Assembly: GCF_002799245.1 (NCBI RefSeq)
Contig: NZ_NEQV01000001.1
Span: 923,000 to 986,999 of the forward strand
Length of the DNA: 64,000 nucleotides
From: Stenotrophomonas maltophilia
GTDB taxonomy: Bacteria; Pseudomonadota; Gammaproteobacteria; Xanthomonadales; Xanthomonadaceae
Direction of reading: 5' to 3'
The notes below the pieces were generated by a model, which saw only the letters and a program-made list of their open reading frames with translations, was not told the DNA's origin and ran no database searches. The position numbers were made by a program, and so were the translations under genes. The first letter of the stretch is position 1. Every line of letters begins with the position of its first letter. Below, piece by piece: positions 39,469-50,375 of the stretch.

Positions 39469-40353
39469 ATGAAGACTCCCTTGCGTACCCTGCTGGCCAG
39501 TGCCCTGCTGGGCGCCCCGCTGTTGGCCAGCGCCGCCCCGGCCACGCTGACGCCCGAACAGGCGTTCGACCTGTATGCGCGCGTCCTGCTGGAAGACGAC
39601 GCCACGGCGACCCGCGCCCTCAACGATGCGCTGAAGCCCGCCTTCGAGGGCCAGGACGCCGTGACCCCTGCGCCGGGTGCCTTGGCCAAGGCACTGGCCG
39701 AACCGTGGCAGGTCGTGCTTGCCAGCACCGGCGCGAAGGCCGATGCGGCCGCCACTGAAGCGCTGTATGCCAAGGCGCTGCGCGATTCGAAGTGCCGTGC
39801 GACGCAGAGCGTGATCGAAGACAACGAGTACGTCGAAGACCAGAAGCTGGCGCGCATCACCTTCAGCTGCCAGGTGCCCGACCTGGGCAAGGTGCGCCCG
39901 CTGTTCGCCGCCAGCCTTGCGTCCGACGCCAGCCCGGCCTCGCGCAAGCAGTTCACCGACGCCTACACCCAGGCGCTGCAGAGTGGCACGCGCGTCCCGG
40001 TCAGCGGCACCTTCACCCTGTACCCGGCCAAGGACAACGGCTACTGGTACAGCGGCAACTTCGACGATCTGGTGGGCACCGTGACCGGCGCGCTGGCACC
40101 GTTCGAGGACTGGATGCAGGACGCGCAGGCGGCCAACGCACCCAAGGTGACCGGCGTGCCGGGCTGCGACCTGCTGCTGCAACAGCACCGCGCCTGCGTG
40201 GCGAAGATCGCACCCGACCAGATCAGCGGCGTGGATGCGATGGCCGAGGAACTCAAGGCCAAGGCACAGGTGAAGTCGGCCGAGGACATGACGCAGGAGT
40301 GCAAGGCACTGCGCCCGATCGCCGAGATGATGTGGACCGACGAGTGCGCCTGA
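39469..40353 (+). CDS. exported protein of unknown function, first of a paralogous pair
   Basis: A 294-residue protein with signal peptide (MKTPLRTLLASALLGAP..., cut near ASA). No known domain recognised. It shares with the following gene the pattern AFDLYARVLLEDDATATRAL, a central CRA...CQVPDL segment and similar Leu-rich ends, so the two arose by duplication. Six cysteines in the mature part suggest disulfides in the periplasm. It has its own leader after the Ax21 terminator. Confidence 0.75.
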   Translation: MKTPLRTLLASALLGAPLLASAAPATLTPEQAFDLYARVLLEDDATATRALNDALKPAFEGQDAVTPAPGALAKALAEPWQVVLASTGAKADAAATEALYAKALRDSKCRATQSVIEDNEYVEDQKLARITFSCQVPDLGKVRPLFAASLASDASPASRKQFTDAYTQALQSGTRVPVSGTFTLYPAKDNGYWYSGNFDDLVGTVTGALAPFEDWMQDAQAANAPKVTGVPGCDLLLQQHRACVAKIAPDQISGVDAMAEELKAKAQVKSAEDMTQECKALRPIAEMMWTDECA

Positions 40354-40363
40354 GGGGGTTCCA

Positions 40364-40993
40364 CTGAAACGCCTGGGGCTGGCCGCGCTGCTGCTGGCCC
40401 CTTGCAGTGCGCTGGCCGGTGCCGAAGCGGCATCGCCGGCACGGTTGTTCGATCTGCATGCACAGGTGATCGTGCATGGCGATACCCGTGCGCAGCGGGC
40501 GCTGGCCGCGCAGCTGGAGAGGGATGACGCGCCGGCCTTCGTTGCTGCGTTGGCTGCTGCAAGCCAACTGGATGAAGCACCCGAGCTCGCGGATTGGCCG
40601 GCGGCTGCGCAGGCCGTGCGCAAGCGACAGGTTTCGGCACAGTGCAAGGCCGATGGCGTGAGTTGGCCACAGGGCCGCGATGGCGACATCGCCGAGGTGG
40701 CCTACCACTGCCACCTGCCGGATCTGTCGGGCCTGCTCCCGCTCTATCGCCAGCACCGCGTGCCCTTCAACGGGCCGCATCCACCGCAGATGTCCGCCCC
40801 CCTGGCGGCGGCCTACACGACGGCGATGCACAACGCACCCGACTGCGTGCGCAGCGGCACACTGACCTTCCAGCGCAGCGGCAGCCACAGTGCATGGCGC
40901 GTGCGCGACCCGGGCCCGCTGATGGCGCTGGTGGCCGACGCCTTCCTGCCCTTCTTCGAATGGAACGAGCACCTGCCGGATGATGCTGATTGA
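40364..40993 (+). CDS. exported protein of unknown function, second paralogue, apparent CTG start
   Basis: The reading frame codes for a convincing signal peptide (KRLGLAALLLAPCSALAG) only if translation starts at the CTG at 40364. No ATG, GTG or TTG occurs in frame between the stop at 40328 and the TTG at 40445, which would lose the signal. GAGGGGG lies six to seven bases before the CTG. The product, 209 residues, resembles the upstream protein (LFDLHAQVIVHGDTRAQRAL; CHLPDLSGLLPLYR) but is shorter at the C terminus. It starts ten bases after its neighbour. Either CTG is used or the ATG was lost. Confidence 0.7.
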   Translation: MKRLGLAALLLAPCSALAGAEAASPARLFDLHAQVIVHGDTRAQRALAAQLERDDAPAFVAALAAASQLDEAPELADWPAAAQAVRKRQVSAQCKADGVSWPQGRDGDIAEVAYHCHLPDLSGLLPLYRQHRVPFNGPHPPQMSAPLAAAYTTAMHNAPDCVRSGTLTFQRSGSHSAWRVRDPGPLMALVADAFLPFFEWNEHLPDDAD

Positions 40994-41179
40994 CCTGCAT
41001 GCAGACGCAGCCACCGCTGCGGTGGAAGGCGAGGCAACGGCAGGCAGAGGCAGTGGGCGCGTACTGCCGCGGCCCGCCTGTACGCTGCAAGCAACAGCGC
41101 AGGGGCCAGTGCCCGGTCAGCGCAGAAGACGACGAAGGCGCCTGGCGGCACAGAGGTGGCCCTTCTCTGTGTGGTTCCC
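40994..41179. other. gap between convergent genes, nothing recognised
   Basis: This 186-bp stretch lies between the stop codons of the second paralogue and ribD. It has no palindrome of either family, no clear terminator and no credible reading frame. Confidence 0.5.
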
Positions 41180-42265
41180 TCACGGGCGCAACAGCAGCCT
41201 GATGTCCTCGCCCACCTGGCGCTGATCAACCACGCGCAGTCTGCGCTGCTGGTCCATCGCATCGATGCCGAGCCCGGCCAGCAGCGGGCGGCCGTTGTCG
41301 CCCAGCAGCGTGGGCGCCTGATAGAGCAGCAGTTCGTCCACCCAGCCACCACGCAGCAGCGCGCCGGCCAGTGTTGCGCCGGCTTCGGTGTGCACTTCGT
41401 TGATGCCGCGCTCGGCCAGCAGCGCCAGCACCGCGCCAAGCTCCAACCGCCCTTCTGCGCTGGGCACGCTGGCAAATCCGGCGTCGGCCGCATCCGGTGC
41501 GCTCACCGCCGCATCGTGCAGGTACAGCGTCGGCGCCCCACCCTCGCGCACGCGGCTGCATTCGAGCGAACGCAGGCGCGAATCGAGCACCACGCGCAGC
41601 GGCGGCATCACCTCGGTATCGGCCAGGCGCACGGTCAGCATCGGGTCGTCGGCCAGTACCGTGTCGGCGCCGGTCAGGATCGCACCGGCGCGTGCCCGCC
41701 AGTGCTGCACATCCTCGCGCGCGGCCGGCCCGGTGATCCATTTGGAGCTGCCATCGGCCATCGCGGTACGGCCATCGAGACTGGCGGCCAGCTTTACCCG
41801 CAGCCACGGGCGATTGCGCTCCACACGCGACAGGAAGCCCTTGTTGAGCTCGCGTGCCTGCGCCGCCATCAGCCCTTCGGCGACCTCGATGCCGGCATTG
41901 CGCAGCAGATCAAAGCCACCGCCATCGACCTTCGGGAAGGGATCACGCATCGCCGCGACCACGCGTGACACGCCCGCTTCGATCAGTGCCAGTGCACACG
42001 GCGGCGTGCGCCCGTAGTGCGCGCAGGGTTCCAGGGTGACGTAGGCAGTGGCGCCGCGGGCCTCGCTGCCGGCCTCGCGCAGCGCGAACACTTCAGCGTG
42101 CGGACCGCCGGCGCGCTGGTGCCAGCCCTGCCCGACCACGCGTTCGCCATGGGCGATGACGCAGCCGACCATCGGGTTGGGACGGGTGGTATAGGCAGCA
42201 CGCTCGGCCAGGCGCAGTGCGTTGGCCATGTGCAGGTGGTCAAGGACGGAGAACGGAGTGCTCAT
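41180..42265 (-). CDS. ribD: bifunctional riboflavin deaminase/reductase
   Basis: A 361-residue RibD. The deaminase half holds the zinc ligands in GGPHAEVFAL and PCAHYGRTPPC; the reductase half (from about 145) reads RVKLAASLDGRTAMADGSSKWITG and ILTGADTVLADDP. It does the second and third steps of riboflavin synthesis. Start at MSTPFSVLD (42265). It sits away from the rib operon next to nrdR, the arrangement seen in many gammaproteobacteria, and has no riboswitch of its own. Confidence 0.95.
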   Translation of the reverse strand: MSTPFSVLDHLHMANALRLAERAAYTTRPNPMVGCVIAHGERVVGQGWHQRAGGPHAEVFALREAGSEARGATAYVTLEPCAHYGRTPPCALALIEAGVSRVVAAMRDPFPKVDGGGFDLLRNAGIEVAEGLMAAQARELNKGFLSRVERNRPWLRVKLAASLDGRTAMADGSSKWITGPAAREDVQHWRARAGAILTGADTVLADDPMLTVRLADTEVMPPLRVVLDSRLRSLECSRVREGGAPTLYLHDAAVSAPDAADAGFASVPSAEGRLELGAVLALLAERGINEVHTEAGATLAGALLRGGWVDELLLYQAPTLLGDNGRPLLAGLGIDAMDQQRRLRVVDQRQVGEDIRLLLRP

Positions 42266-42286
42266 GCCGCCATGGTACCCCTGTGG

Positions 42287-42410
42287 GTAGAGCCGGGCCC
42301 ACGTTCGGCGGCAGCTACCAGCGCCAACCAAGGTTGGCATCTACCGGGGCAAGCGCGAACCAAGGTTGGCATCTACCGGGGCAAGCGCCAACCAGGGTTG
42401 GCATCTACCC
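42287..42410. repeat. SMAG head plus three 32-bp tandem units
   Basis: A GTAG copy at 42287, then GCCAACCAAGGTTGGCATCTACC at 42322, 42354 and 42386 (third with one change), each followed by a GGGGCAAGC-type spacer. The array fills the gap between nrdR and ribD. Confidence 0.88.
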
Positions 42411-42422
42411 GGGCAAGCGCGG

Positions 42423-42944
42423 TCAGCCCTTCTTCTTCTTGGTCAGGGCAATCACATCGCCCAGCAGCTGCAGCTGTTCGGTACTGGACGGCAGGTCACG
42501 CTCGAGCTTCTCGATCTCCTCGCGGAAATCGGCCACGTCCTCGAAGCTGCGGTAGACCGAAGCGAAGCGCACATAGCCGACATGATCGAGCTTGCGCAGT
42601 TCGTTCATCACGAACTCGCCGACCTTGATCGAGGGCACTTCGCGCTCGCCGCTGATGCGCAGCTGGTGAACCACCGCACGCACCGCCGCTTCGATCTTGT
42701 CTTCGGCCACTGCACGCTTCTGCAGCGCGCGGTCGAAGCCAGCACGGACCTTGCGCTGGTCGAACGCCTCGCGGGTGCCATCGCTCTTGACGATCGCAGG
42801 CAGCTTCAGCTCGACCGTTTCCATGGTGCTGAAGCGCTCGCCACAGGCTTCGCATTCACGCCGACGACGGATCGTCGCGCCGTCTTCAGAGACGCGCGAG
42901 TCGATGACCCGGGTATCGGCATGTTGGCAGAAGGGGCAATGCAT
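42423..42944 (-). CDS. nrdR: transcriptional repressor NrdR
   Basis: A 173-residue NrdR. The zinc ribbon is [17 protein letters not shown]...CEACGERF, followed by an ATP-cone domain ([19 protein letters not shown]). It senses ATP/dATP and represses ribonucleotide reductase genes. Position near ribD and glyA is common. The tail ends in a run of lysines. Confidence 0.96.
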   Translation of the reverse strand: MHCPFCQHADTRVIDSRVSEDGATIRRRRECEACGERFSTMETVELKLPAIVKSDGTREAFDQRKVRAGFDRALQKRAVAEDKIEAAVRAVVHQLRISGEREVPSIKVGEFVMNELRKLDHVGYVRFASVYRSFEDVADFREEIEKLERDLPSSTEQLQLLGDVIALTKKKKG

Positions 42945-43093
42945 GGAACGCCTGGCTCAGAGGCAATCTAATCGCCACGTTCATGGCAGCGTCGCAAAGG
43001 TACCTGAGAAGGGGCGCAGCAGCAAATGCTGTCTGCGCGGAAGCCCCTGCATTCCAGCCAACCAGCGCGTCCAGTGCGCTCGGCACGACCTTC

Positions 43094-43543
43094 TCAACCG
43101 GGAGCGGGCGGTGTCGAGGCTGCGCGTGCCCAGCGCAGCCATGCCAGATGCCCCGCCATCACCAACAGAGGCGGGCCGAACCCGAGGAAGCCCAATGTCG
43201 AGATTTCTCCCCGCCTGAAGGTGAAGTACAGAGTGGCGGCGACCACGCCCAACGCGGCCAGCACTCCCAGCGCCAGGCCGCCCCAGGCGACAATGGGTGA
43301 CCGGCGCAGGCCGGCAAGGCCGCGCCACAGGAACAGGCCGCTCAGCCACAACCACGACAGCAGGCCGATGATTCCGGCCGACGACCACAACAGCAGCAGC
43401 GTGTGCTCATCGCCCGACAGGTACTTGCCGTCCAGTACGACCATCAACCCCAGCACGGCCCCCGTGCCGCCTGCCGCCACGGTGGGCAGGCCCACCAGCA
43501 GGCCGGCAATGGCCATCCAGCGTTTGTGATGACGCTCATCCAT
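43094..43543 (-). CDS. small membrane protein, MDER paralogue 2
   Basis: A 149-residue protein with four predicted membrane segments. It begins MDERHHKRWMAIAGLLVGLP and resembles the protein encoded directly upstream (MDERRLKYLYTALAVVFGLP). No catalytic motif is visible and no family could be named. AAGGAA nine bases before the ATG supports the start. The two lie between glyA and nrdR; the gap to nrdR (42945-43093) has only an imperfect hairpin near 43013-43038. Confidence 0.6.
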   Translation of the reverse strand: MDERHHKRWMAIAGLLVGLPTVAAGGTGAVLGLMVVLDGKYLSGDEHTLLLLWSSAGIIGLLSWLWLSGLFLWRGLAGLRRSPIVAWGGLALGVLAALGVVAATLYFTFRRGEISTLGFLGFGPPLLVMAGHLAWLRWARAASTPPAPG

Positions 43544-43570
43544 GCGTTCGATTTCCTTCGATGAGCCGCG

Positions 43571-43987
43571 TCATGCGCGGCGCTTGAGCCACACCAGCAT
43601 CGCGGCCGGTACCAGCATCGACGGGCCCAGCAGCAGCAGCTCCAACGCGGTATGGCCCTCCTGGAATCCGGCCCAGGCGGCCAACCCAAGGACGGGTAAT
43701 GCGGCCAGGCCACCCATCAGCAACAGCCACCACCACATCGTGCGCACCTGCAGGCCTGCCCGGCCCTGCAGCAGATAGCCGGCGCTGAGCCACAGCCACG
43801 CCGGGCAGCCGGCAACACCGGCCAGGCCCCACGACAGCAGCACCAGGTTGGGGTCGCTGTTGCGGCCGAAAGACTGCAGGCCGAGCAGCAGGAACATCGC
43901 GGCGACCATGCCCCCCATCGCCAGACTGGGCAGGCCGAATACCACCGCCAGCGCGGTGTACAGGTACTTGAGGCGGCGCTCATCCAT
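43571..43987 (-). CDS. small membrane protein, MDER paralogue 1
   Basis: A 138-residue protein with four predicted membrane segments, ending in a basic WLKRRA. Start at MDERRLKYLY (43987) by comparison with its paralogue 27 bases downstream; the frame extends 16 codons further into a palindrome. The order of segments is the same in both, with a conserved GLP..AMGG / GLP..AAGG loop. Function unknown. Confidence 0.6.
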   Translation of the reverse strand: MDERRLKYLYTALAVVFGLPSLAMGGMVAAMFLLLGLQSFGRNSDPNLVLLSWGLAGVAGCPAWLWLSAGYLLQGRAGLQVRTMWWWLLLMGGLAALPVLGLAAWAGFQEGHTALELLLLGPSMLVPAAMLVWLKRRA

Positions 43988-44014
43988 GCGCGGGATTGCA
44001 GGGTTGCTGATGGC

Positions 44015-44053
44015 GGGGCCCGATCCCTTCCTCATGGGAAGGGATCCGACCCC
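44015..44053. repeat. GGTC palindrome, intergenic
   Basis: GGGGCCCGATCCCTTCC faces GGGAAGGGATCCGACCCC between glyA and the MDER pair; a possible end of the glyA message. Confidence 0.85.
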
Positions 44054-44062
44054 ACTACCCGA

Positions 44063-45331
44063 TCAGCCGTAGACCGGGTACTTGCGGCACTGCGCGCTGA
44101 CCGCGTCGCGCACGCGGGCGATGACGGCATCATCGCTCGGCGCGTCGAGCACGTCGGCGATCCAGTTGGCCAGGTCCACGCAATCCTGTTCGACGTAGCC
44201 GCGGGTGGTCACTGCCGGGGTACCCAGGCGCAGGCCCGAGGTCACGAACGGCGAGCGCGGGTCGTTCGGCACCGAGTTCTTGTTGACGGTGATGTGGGCC
44301 TTGCCCAGCGCGGCTTCCGCGTCCTTGCCGGACACGTCCTTGCCGATCATGTCGACCAGCATCAGGTGGTTCTGGGTGCCGCCGGAGACGATCTTGTAGC
44401 CGCGCGCGATCAGCGTGTTGGCCATCGCCTGGGCGTTCTTCACCACCTGCTGCTGATAGGCCTTGAAGCCCGGTTCCAGCGCTTCCTTGAAGGCCACGGC
44501 CTTGCCGGCGATGACGTGCATCAGCGGACCGCCCTGGATGCCCGGGAACACGATCGACTGCAGCTTCTTGACCAGATCTTCGTCGGCGCCCTTGGCGACG
44601 ATGATGCCGCCGCGCGGGCCGCGCAGGGTCTTGTGGGTGGTCGAGGTGACCACGTGCGCGTGCTCCAGCGGGCTCGGGTAGACGCCAGCGGCAACCAGGC
44701 CTGCGACATGGGCCATGTCGACGAACAGGTAGGCACCGACCTTGTCGGCGATGGCGCGGAAGCGCGCCCAGTCGATCACCTGCGAGTAGGCCGAGAAGCC
44801 GGCCACGACCATCTTCGGCTTGTGCTCCAGGGCCAGCCGCTCGACTTCGTCATAATCGATCAGGCCCTGGTCGTTCACGCCGTACTGCACGGCGTTGAAC
44901 AGCTTGCCCGAGGCGTTGACCTTGGCACCGTGGGTGAGGTGGCCGCCATGGGCCAGGCTCATGCCGAGGATGGTGTCACCCGGCTGCAGCAGGGCGAAGT
45001 ACACGGCCTGGTTGGCCTGCGAGCCGCTGTGCGGCTGCACGTTGGCGTACATATCGTCTGTGGAGCCCGCGCCGAACAGCTGCTTGAGGCGGTCGATCGC
45101 CAGCTGCTCGGCGATGTCCACGTATTCGCAGCCACCGTAGTAGCGCTTGCCCGGGTAGCCTTCGGCATACTTGTTGGTCAGCTGGCTGCCCTGGGCTTCC
45201 ATCACCGCCGGGCTGGTGTAGTTCTCGCTGGCGATCAGCTCGACGTGGTCTTCCTGGCGCTGGGTCTCAGCGGCGATGGCCTTGGCCAGTTCGGGATCGT
45301 AGGATTCGATGCGGACGTCACGCGGGAACAT
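44063..45331 (-). CDS. glyA: serine hydroxymethyltransferase
   Basis: A 422-residue PLP enzyme. [20 protein letters not shown] near the start, the PLP lysine in [13 protein letters not shown], and [15 protein letters not shown] near the end are all present. It converts serine to glycine and loads methylene-THF, the substrate of MetF. The ATG at 45331 (MFPRDVRI) fits family length. Confidence 0.97.
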   Translation of the reverse strand: MFPRDVRIESYDPELAKAIAAETQRQEDHVELIASENYTSPAVMEAQGSQLTNKYAEGYPGKRYYGGCEYVDIAEQLAIDRLKQLFGAGSTDDMYANVQPHSGSQANQAVYFALLQPGDTILGMSLAHGGHLTHGAKVNASGKLFNAVQYGVNDQGLIDYDEVERLALEHKPKMVVAGFSAYSQVIDWARFRAIADKVGAYLFVDMAHVAGLVAAGVYPSPLEHAHVVTSTTHKTLRGPRGGIIVAKGADEDLVKKLQSIVFPGIQGGPLMHVIAGKAVAFKEALEPGFKAYQQQVVKNAQAMANTLIARGYKIVSGGTQNHLMLVDMIGKDVSGKDAEAALGKAHITVNKNSVPNDPRSPFVTSGLRLGTPAVTTRGYVEQDCVDLANWIADVLDAPSDDAVIARVRDAVSAQCRKYPVYG

Positions 45332-45414
45332 CGGGTACTCCAGCAGGCAGGGAAAGGGGTACGACTCAGCCCTCGATTGTAGCCCCGCACCGGCCTGCTG
45401 GGGCCGAAACAGAC

Positions 45415-45445
45415 GGGGCCGGCATTCCCGAAGGAATCCGGCCCC
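45415..45445. repeat. GGGGCC palindrome upstream of glyA
   Basis: GGGGCCGGCATTCC-CGAA-GGAATCCGGCCCC. It differs in outer arms from the GGTC type but shares the size and shape. Confidence 0.75.
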
Positions 45446-45467
45446 GTATGGTTTCGACTGGCGTTGC

Positions 45468-45506
45468 GGGGTCGGAACCCTTGCCGTTGCAGAGGGATCC
45501 GGCCCC
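45468..45506. repeat. GGTC palindrome upstream of glyA
   Basis: GGGGTCGGAACCCTTGC faces AGAGGGATCCGGCCCC. It lies immediately after the stop of the RcnB-like gene. Confidence 0.8.
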
Positions 45507-45517
45507 GGCCGCGATCC

Positions 45518-45961
45518 TCAGCGGCTGCTGAGCACGTACTGGGCGATCACGCCGGTGGCGATGGCGACCAGCAGCATGTTGCCGCGGTCATCGCGGATCC
45601 ACTGGTGCCCATACGGCGGGCGGCGCAGGTGGTAGCGCGGATAGTCGTTCACGACATAGACCGGGCCGCGGTAGTAGTCGCGATAGCGGTGGCCGACCTG
45701 CCAGCCGTAGCCGGGGCCATAGGCCGGGCGATAGACCACGCGCGGCGGTGCCGGGCGGTAGTAGCGGTCATGGTCGCGGTGCCATTCACGGCGGTCCTGG
45801 CGGTAGTCGCGCCGGGCCTCGCGGCGGTCGCGCTCCCAGTCACGGCGATCCTGGCGCCATTCGCGGCGGTCACGGTGATCGTTGTCGGCGAAGGCCGGGG
45901 CCACGGCGCCGAGCGCCAGCACAGAGGCCACGGCGCCGGCCATTACTCGATTGATGCGCAT
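45518..45961 (-). CDS. RcnB-like exported Arg/Tyr-rich protein
   Basis: A 147-residue protein: signal peptide (MRINRVMAGAVASVLALGAV, cut near AFA), then a highly charged region with repeated DRREWRQDRRDWERD-type units (about 30-65), a Tyr/Pro-rich middle and a C-terminal hydrophobic part (NMLLVAIATGVIAQYVL). The end resembles the RcnB family of periplasmic proteins, whose E. coli member affects nickel/cobalt balance. No metal-binding site is evident, so the role is open. GAGG before 45961 supports the start. Divergent from ettA. Confidence 0.7.
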   Translation of the reverse strand: MRINRVMAGAVASVLALGAVAPAFADNDHRDRREWRQDRRDWERDRREARRDYRQDRREWHRDHDRYYRPAPPRVVYRPAYGPGYGWQVGHRYRDYYRGPVYVVNDYPRYHLRRPPYGHQWIRDDRGNMLLVAIATGVIAQYVLSSR

Positions 45962-46119
45962 GTCAGACCTCTGCATGGGTGGTTGGTGAGCCCATATTGC
46001 GCACCTGATCTGAACGGTCTCCGGCTGGAAACGCTTCCCGCTGCAGGACTGTGACGAGGTATTCAGGCCACGGCCAGCCCGGCGGCGCCTGCACGGCGCG
46101 GCCGCGAACCGGTTCCGGC

Positions 46120-46125
46120 TATAAT
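46120..46125 (+). promoter_or_regulatory. -10 box TATAAT upstream of ettA
   Basis: A perfect TATAAT 90 bases before the ettA start. The -35 region is GC-rich and not recognisable. The rest of the 253-bp divergent gap shows nothing else certain. Confidence 0.45.
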
Positions 46126-46214
46126 TGGCGGTATTCCTTTTCAGTCTGTGCCCGCTGCCGCAACGGGATGTTCCCGTGACGGGTCGGGCGCAGGGCCGCG
46201 CCTACGGAGACCTC

Positions 46215-47879
<1,665 letters not shown>

Positions 47880-47888
47880 GGCAACAGG

Positions 47889-47920
47889 AAAGGCCGCGCT
47901 CGCGCGGCCTTTCTTCTTCT
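47889..47920 (+). terminator. strong Rho-independent terminator after ettA
   Basis: AAAGGCCGCG-CTCG-CGCGGCCTTT followed by CTTCTTCT, ten bases after the ettA stop. Confidence 0.92.
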
Positions 47921-47971
47921 GGTGGGTCACCACCGTTGGTGGTGACTCCAATTATTGTTGTGAGATCCCCC

Positions 47972-49288
<1,317 letters not shown>

Positions 49289-49299
49289 TCGGCAGGCGA

Positions 49300-49323
49300 T
49301 GCCGGCCAGCGGCCGGCACTACC
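49300..49323. repeat. SMAG palindrome
   Basis: TGCCGGCCAGCGGCCGGCACTAC: the inverted GTAG (CTAC) end is at 49320-49323. It lies between the permease and the DUF4434 gene. Confidence 0.8.
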
Positions 49324-49370
49324 GGGTGGCGATTCACCTGCCACGCACGGTGCTCTGGGATGATGCGGGC

Positions 49371-50375
49371 ATGGTTCGGCCCGACCTTCCCGCAGATCCG
49401 TCTTCGCCGTTGCGCCGCCGGCTGCTGCGTGCGGCGATGCTGGCGCCGTTGGCCGGTGCGCTCGCCACCCTGCCCGGCTGCTCGCTGCCGGTGCAGATCG
49501 ATGGCACCTTCCTGCAGCCATGGCGCAGCCATCTGCAGTGGGGCCTGGCCGACTGGCAGCGCTCGTTGAAGCTGGCACATGTGCTGGGCTGCCGGCAGCT
49601 GGTGCTGCAATGGACCGGCATCCTCGGTGGCAGCGAGGGCGACTGGTCACTGCCCGACAGCAGCCTGCAGCAACTGTTCACCGCGGCCAGCGAGAACAAC
49701 CTCCGCATCCGCGTCGGCCTGCCCTTCCAGCAACGCTGGTGGCAGGCCATCGGTGCCGACGATGCCACGCTGCAGGCATTCCTGGCCGACAGCCTGGCGC
49801 ATGCACGCAGCTGGTTGGCACAGGCCCCCTGGGCACAGCAGCCGGCCTTCGGGGGCTGGTACCTGCCCTACGAACTGGAGCAGTACCACTGGGCCGATCC
49901 GGCCCGCCAGCAATGGCTGGCGCAGTGGCTGCACGGGCTGGTGCAGGCCGCCAGCGCGCGCGGCGGTGACTGCGCGATCTCCTGTTACTTCAGCCGCCTG
50001 CAGACCGATGGCAACCTGGTCACGCTGTGGCAGGCAGTACGTGCACACGCGGCCGTGCGACCCATGGTGCAGGACGGCGTGGGAGTGGCCGGTGCCGGCA
50101 ATGTGCAGCAGCTTCAGCCGTTGCTCGATCATTTCCACGCACACGGCATCGGCTTCGATGCGATCGTCGAGCTGTTCCGTGAGCTGCCCGGCGGCGCTGC
50201 TGATGGCAGCGGATTCAAGGGCGAAACCGCCGATGCCGCACGTATCCAACGGCAGCTGGCGTGGGCGCACGGCAGCGGCGCACAGCATGTACTGGTCTAT
50301 GCGCTGGAGCCGTGGCTGAGCCAGGACACGCCGCAGGCCGCGGCGCTGCGGCGACGCTGGGGCCTGCCTCAGTAG
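49371..50375 (+). CDS. DUF4434-like exported glycosidase-fold protein
   Basis: A 334-residue protein with a twin-arginine-like or lipoprotein leader (RRRLLRAAMLAPLAGALATLPGC; the Cys could be lipidated). The body fits a TIM barrel with FGGWYLPYELEQYHW as the central motif, resembling DUF4434, a family found near bacterial exopolysaccharide genes. The acidic residues in that motif are where a glycoside hydrolase would have its catalytic Glu. It converges on the nfrA gene, the two stops overlapping by seven bases, and may trim the glycan made by that system. Family assignment moderately sure. Confidence 0.65.
   Translation: MVRPDLPADPSSPLRRRLLRAAMLAPLAGALATLPGCSLPVQIDGTFLQPWRSHLQWGLADWQRSLKLAHVLGCRQLVLQWTGILGGSEGDWSLPDSSLQQLFTAASENNLRIRVGLPFQQRWWQAIGADDATLQAFLADSLAHARSWLAQAPWAQQPAFGGWYLPYELEQYHWADPARQQWLAQWLHGLVQAASARGGDCAISCYFSRLQTDGNLVTLWQAVRAHAAVRPMVQDGVGVAGAGNVQQLQPLLDHFHAHGIGFDAIVELFRELPGGAADGSGFKGETADAARIQRQLAWAHGSGAQHVLVYALEPWLSQDTPQAAALRRRWGLPQ

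Noticed and set aside
42322..42410. Three regular 32-bp repeats as a short CRISPR array
   Set aside because: The 'spacers' are identical too, each unit is a SMAG palindrome with GTAG end, and no cas gene is near.
45332..45517. Glycine riboswitch upstream of glyA
   Set aside because: The gap holds only two palindromes; the conserved glycine aptamer motifs are not present.
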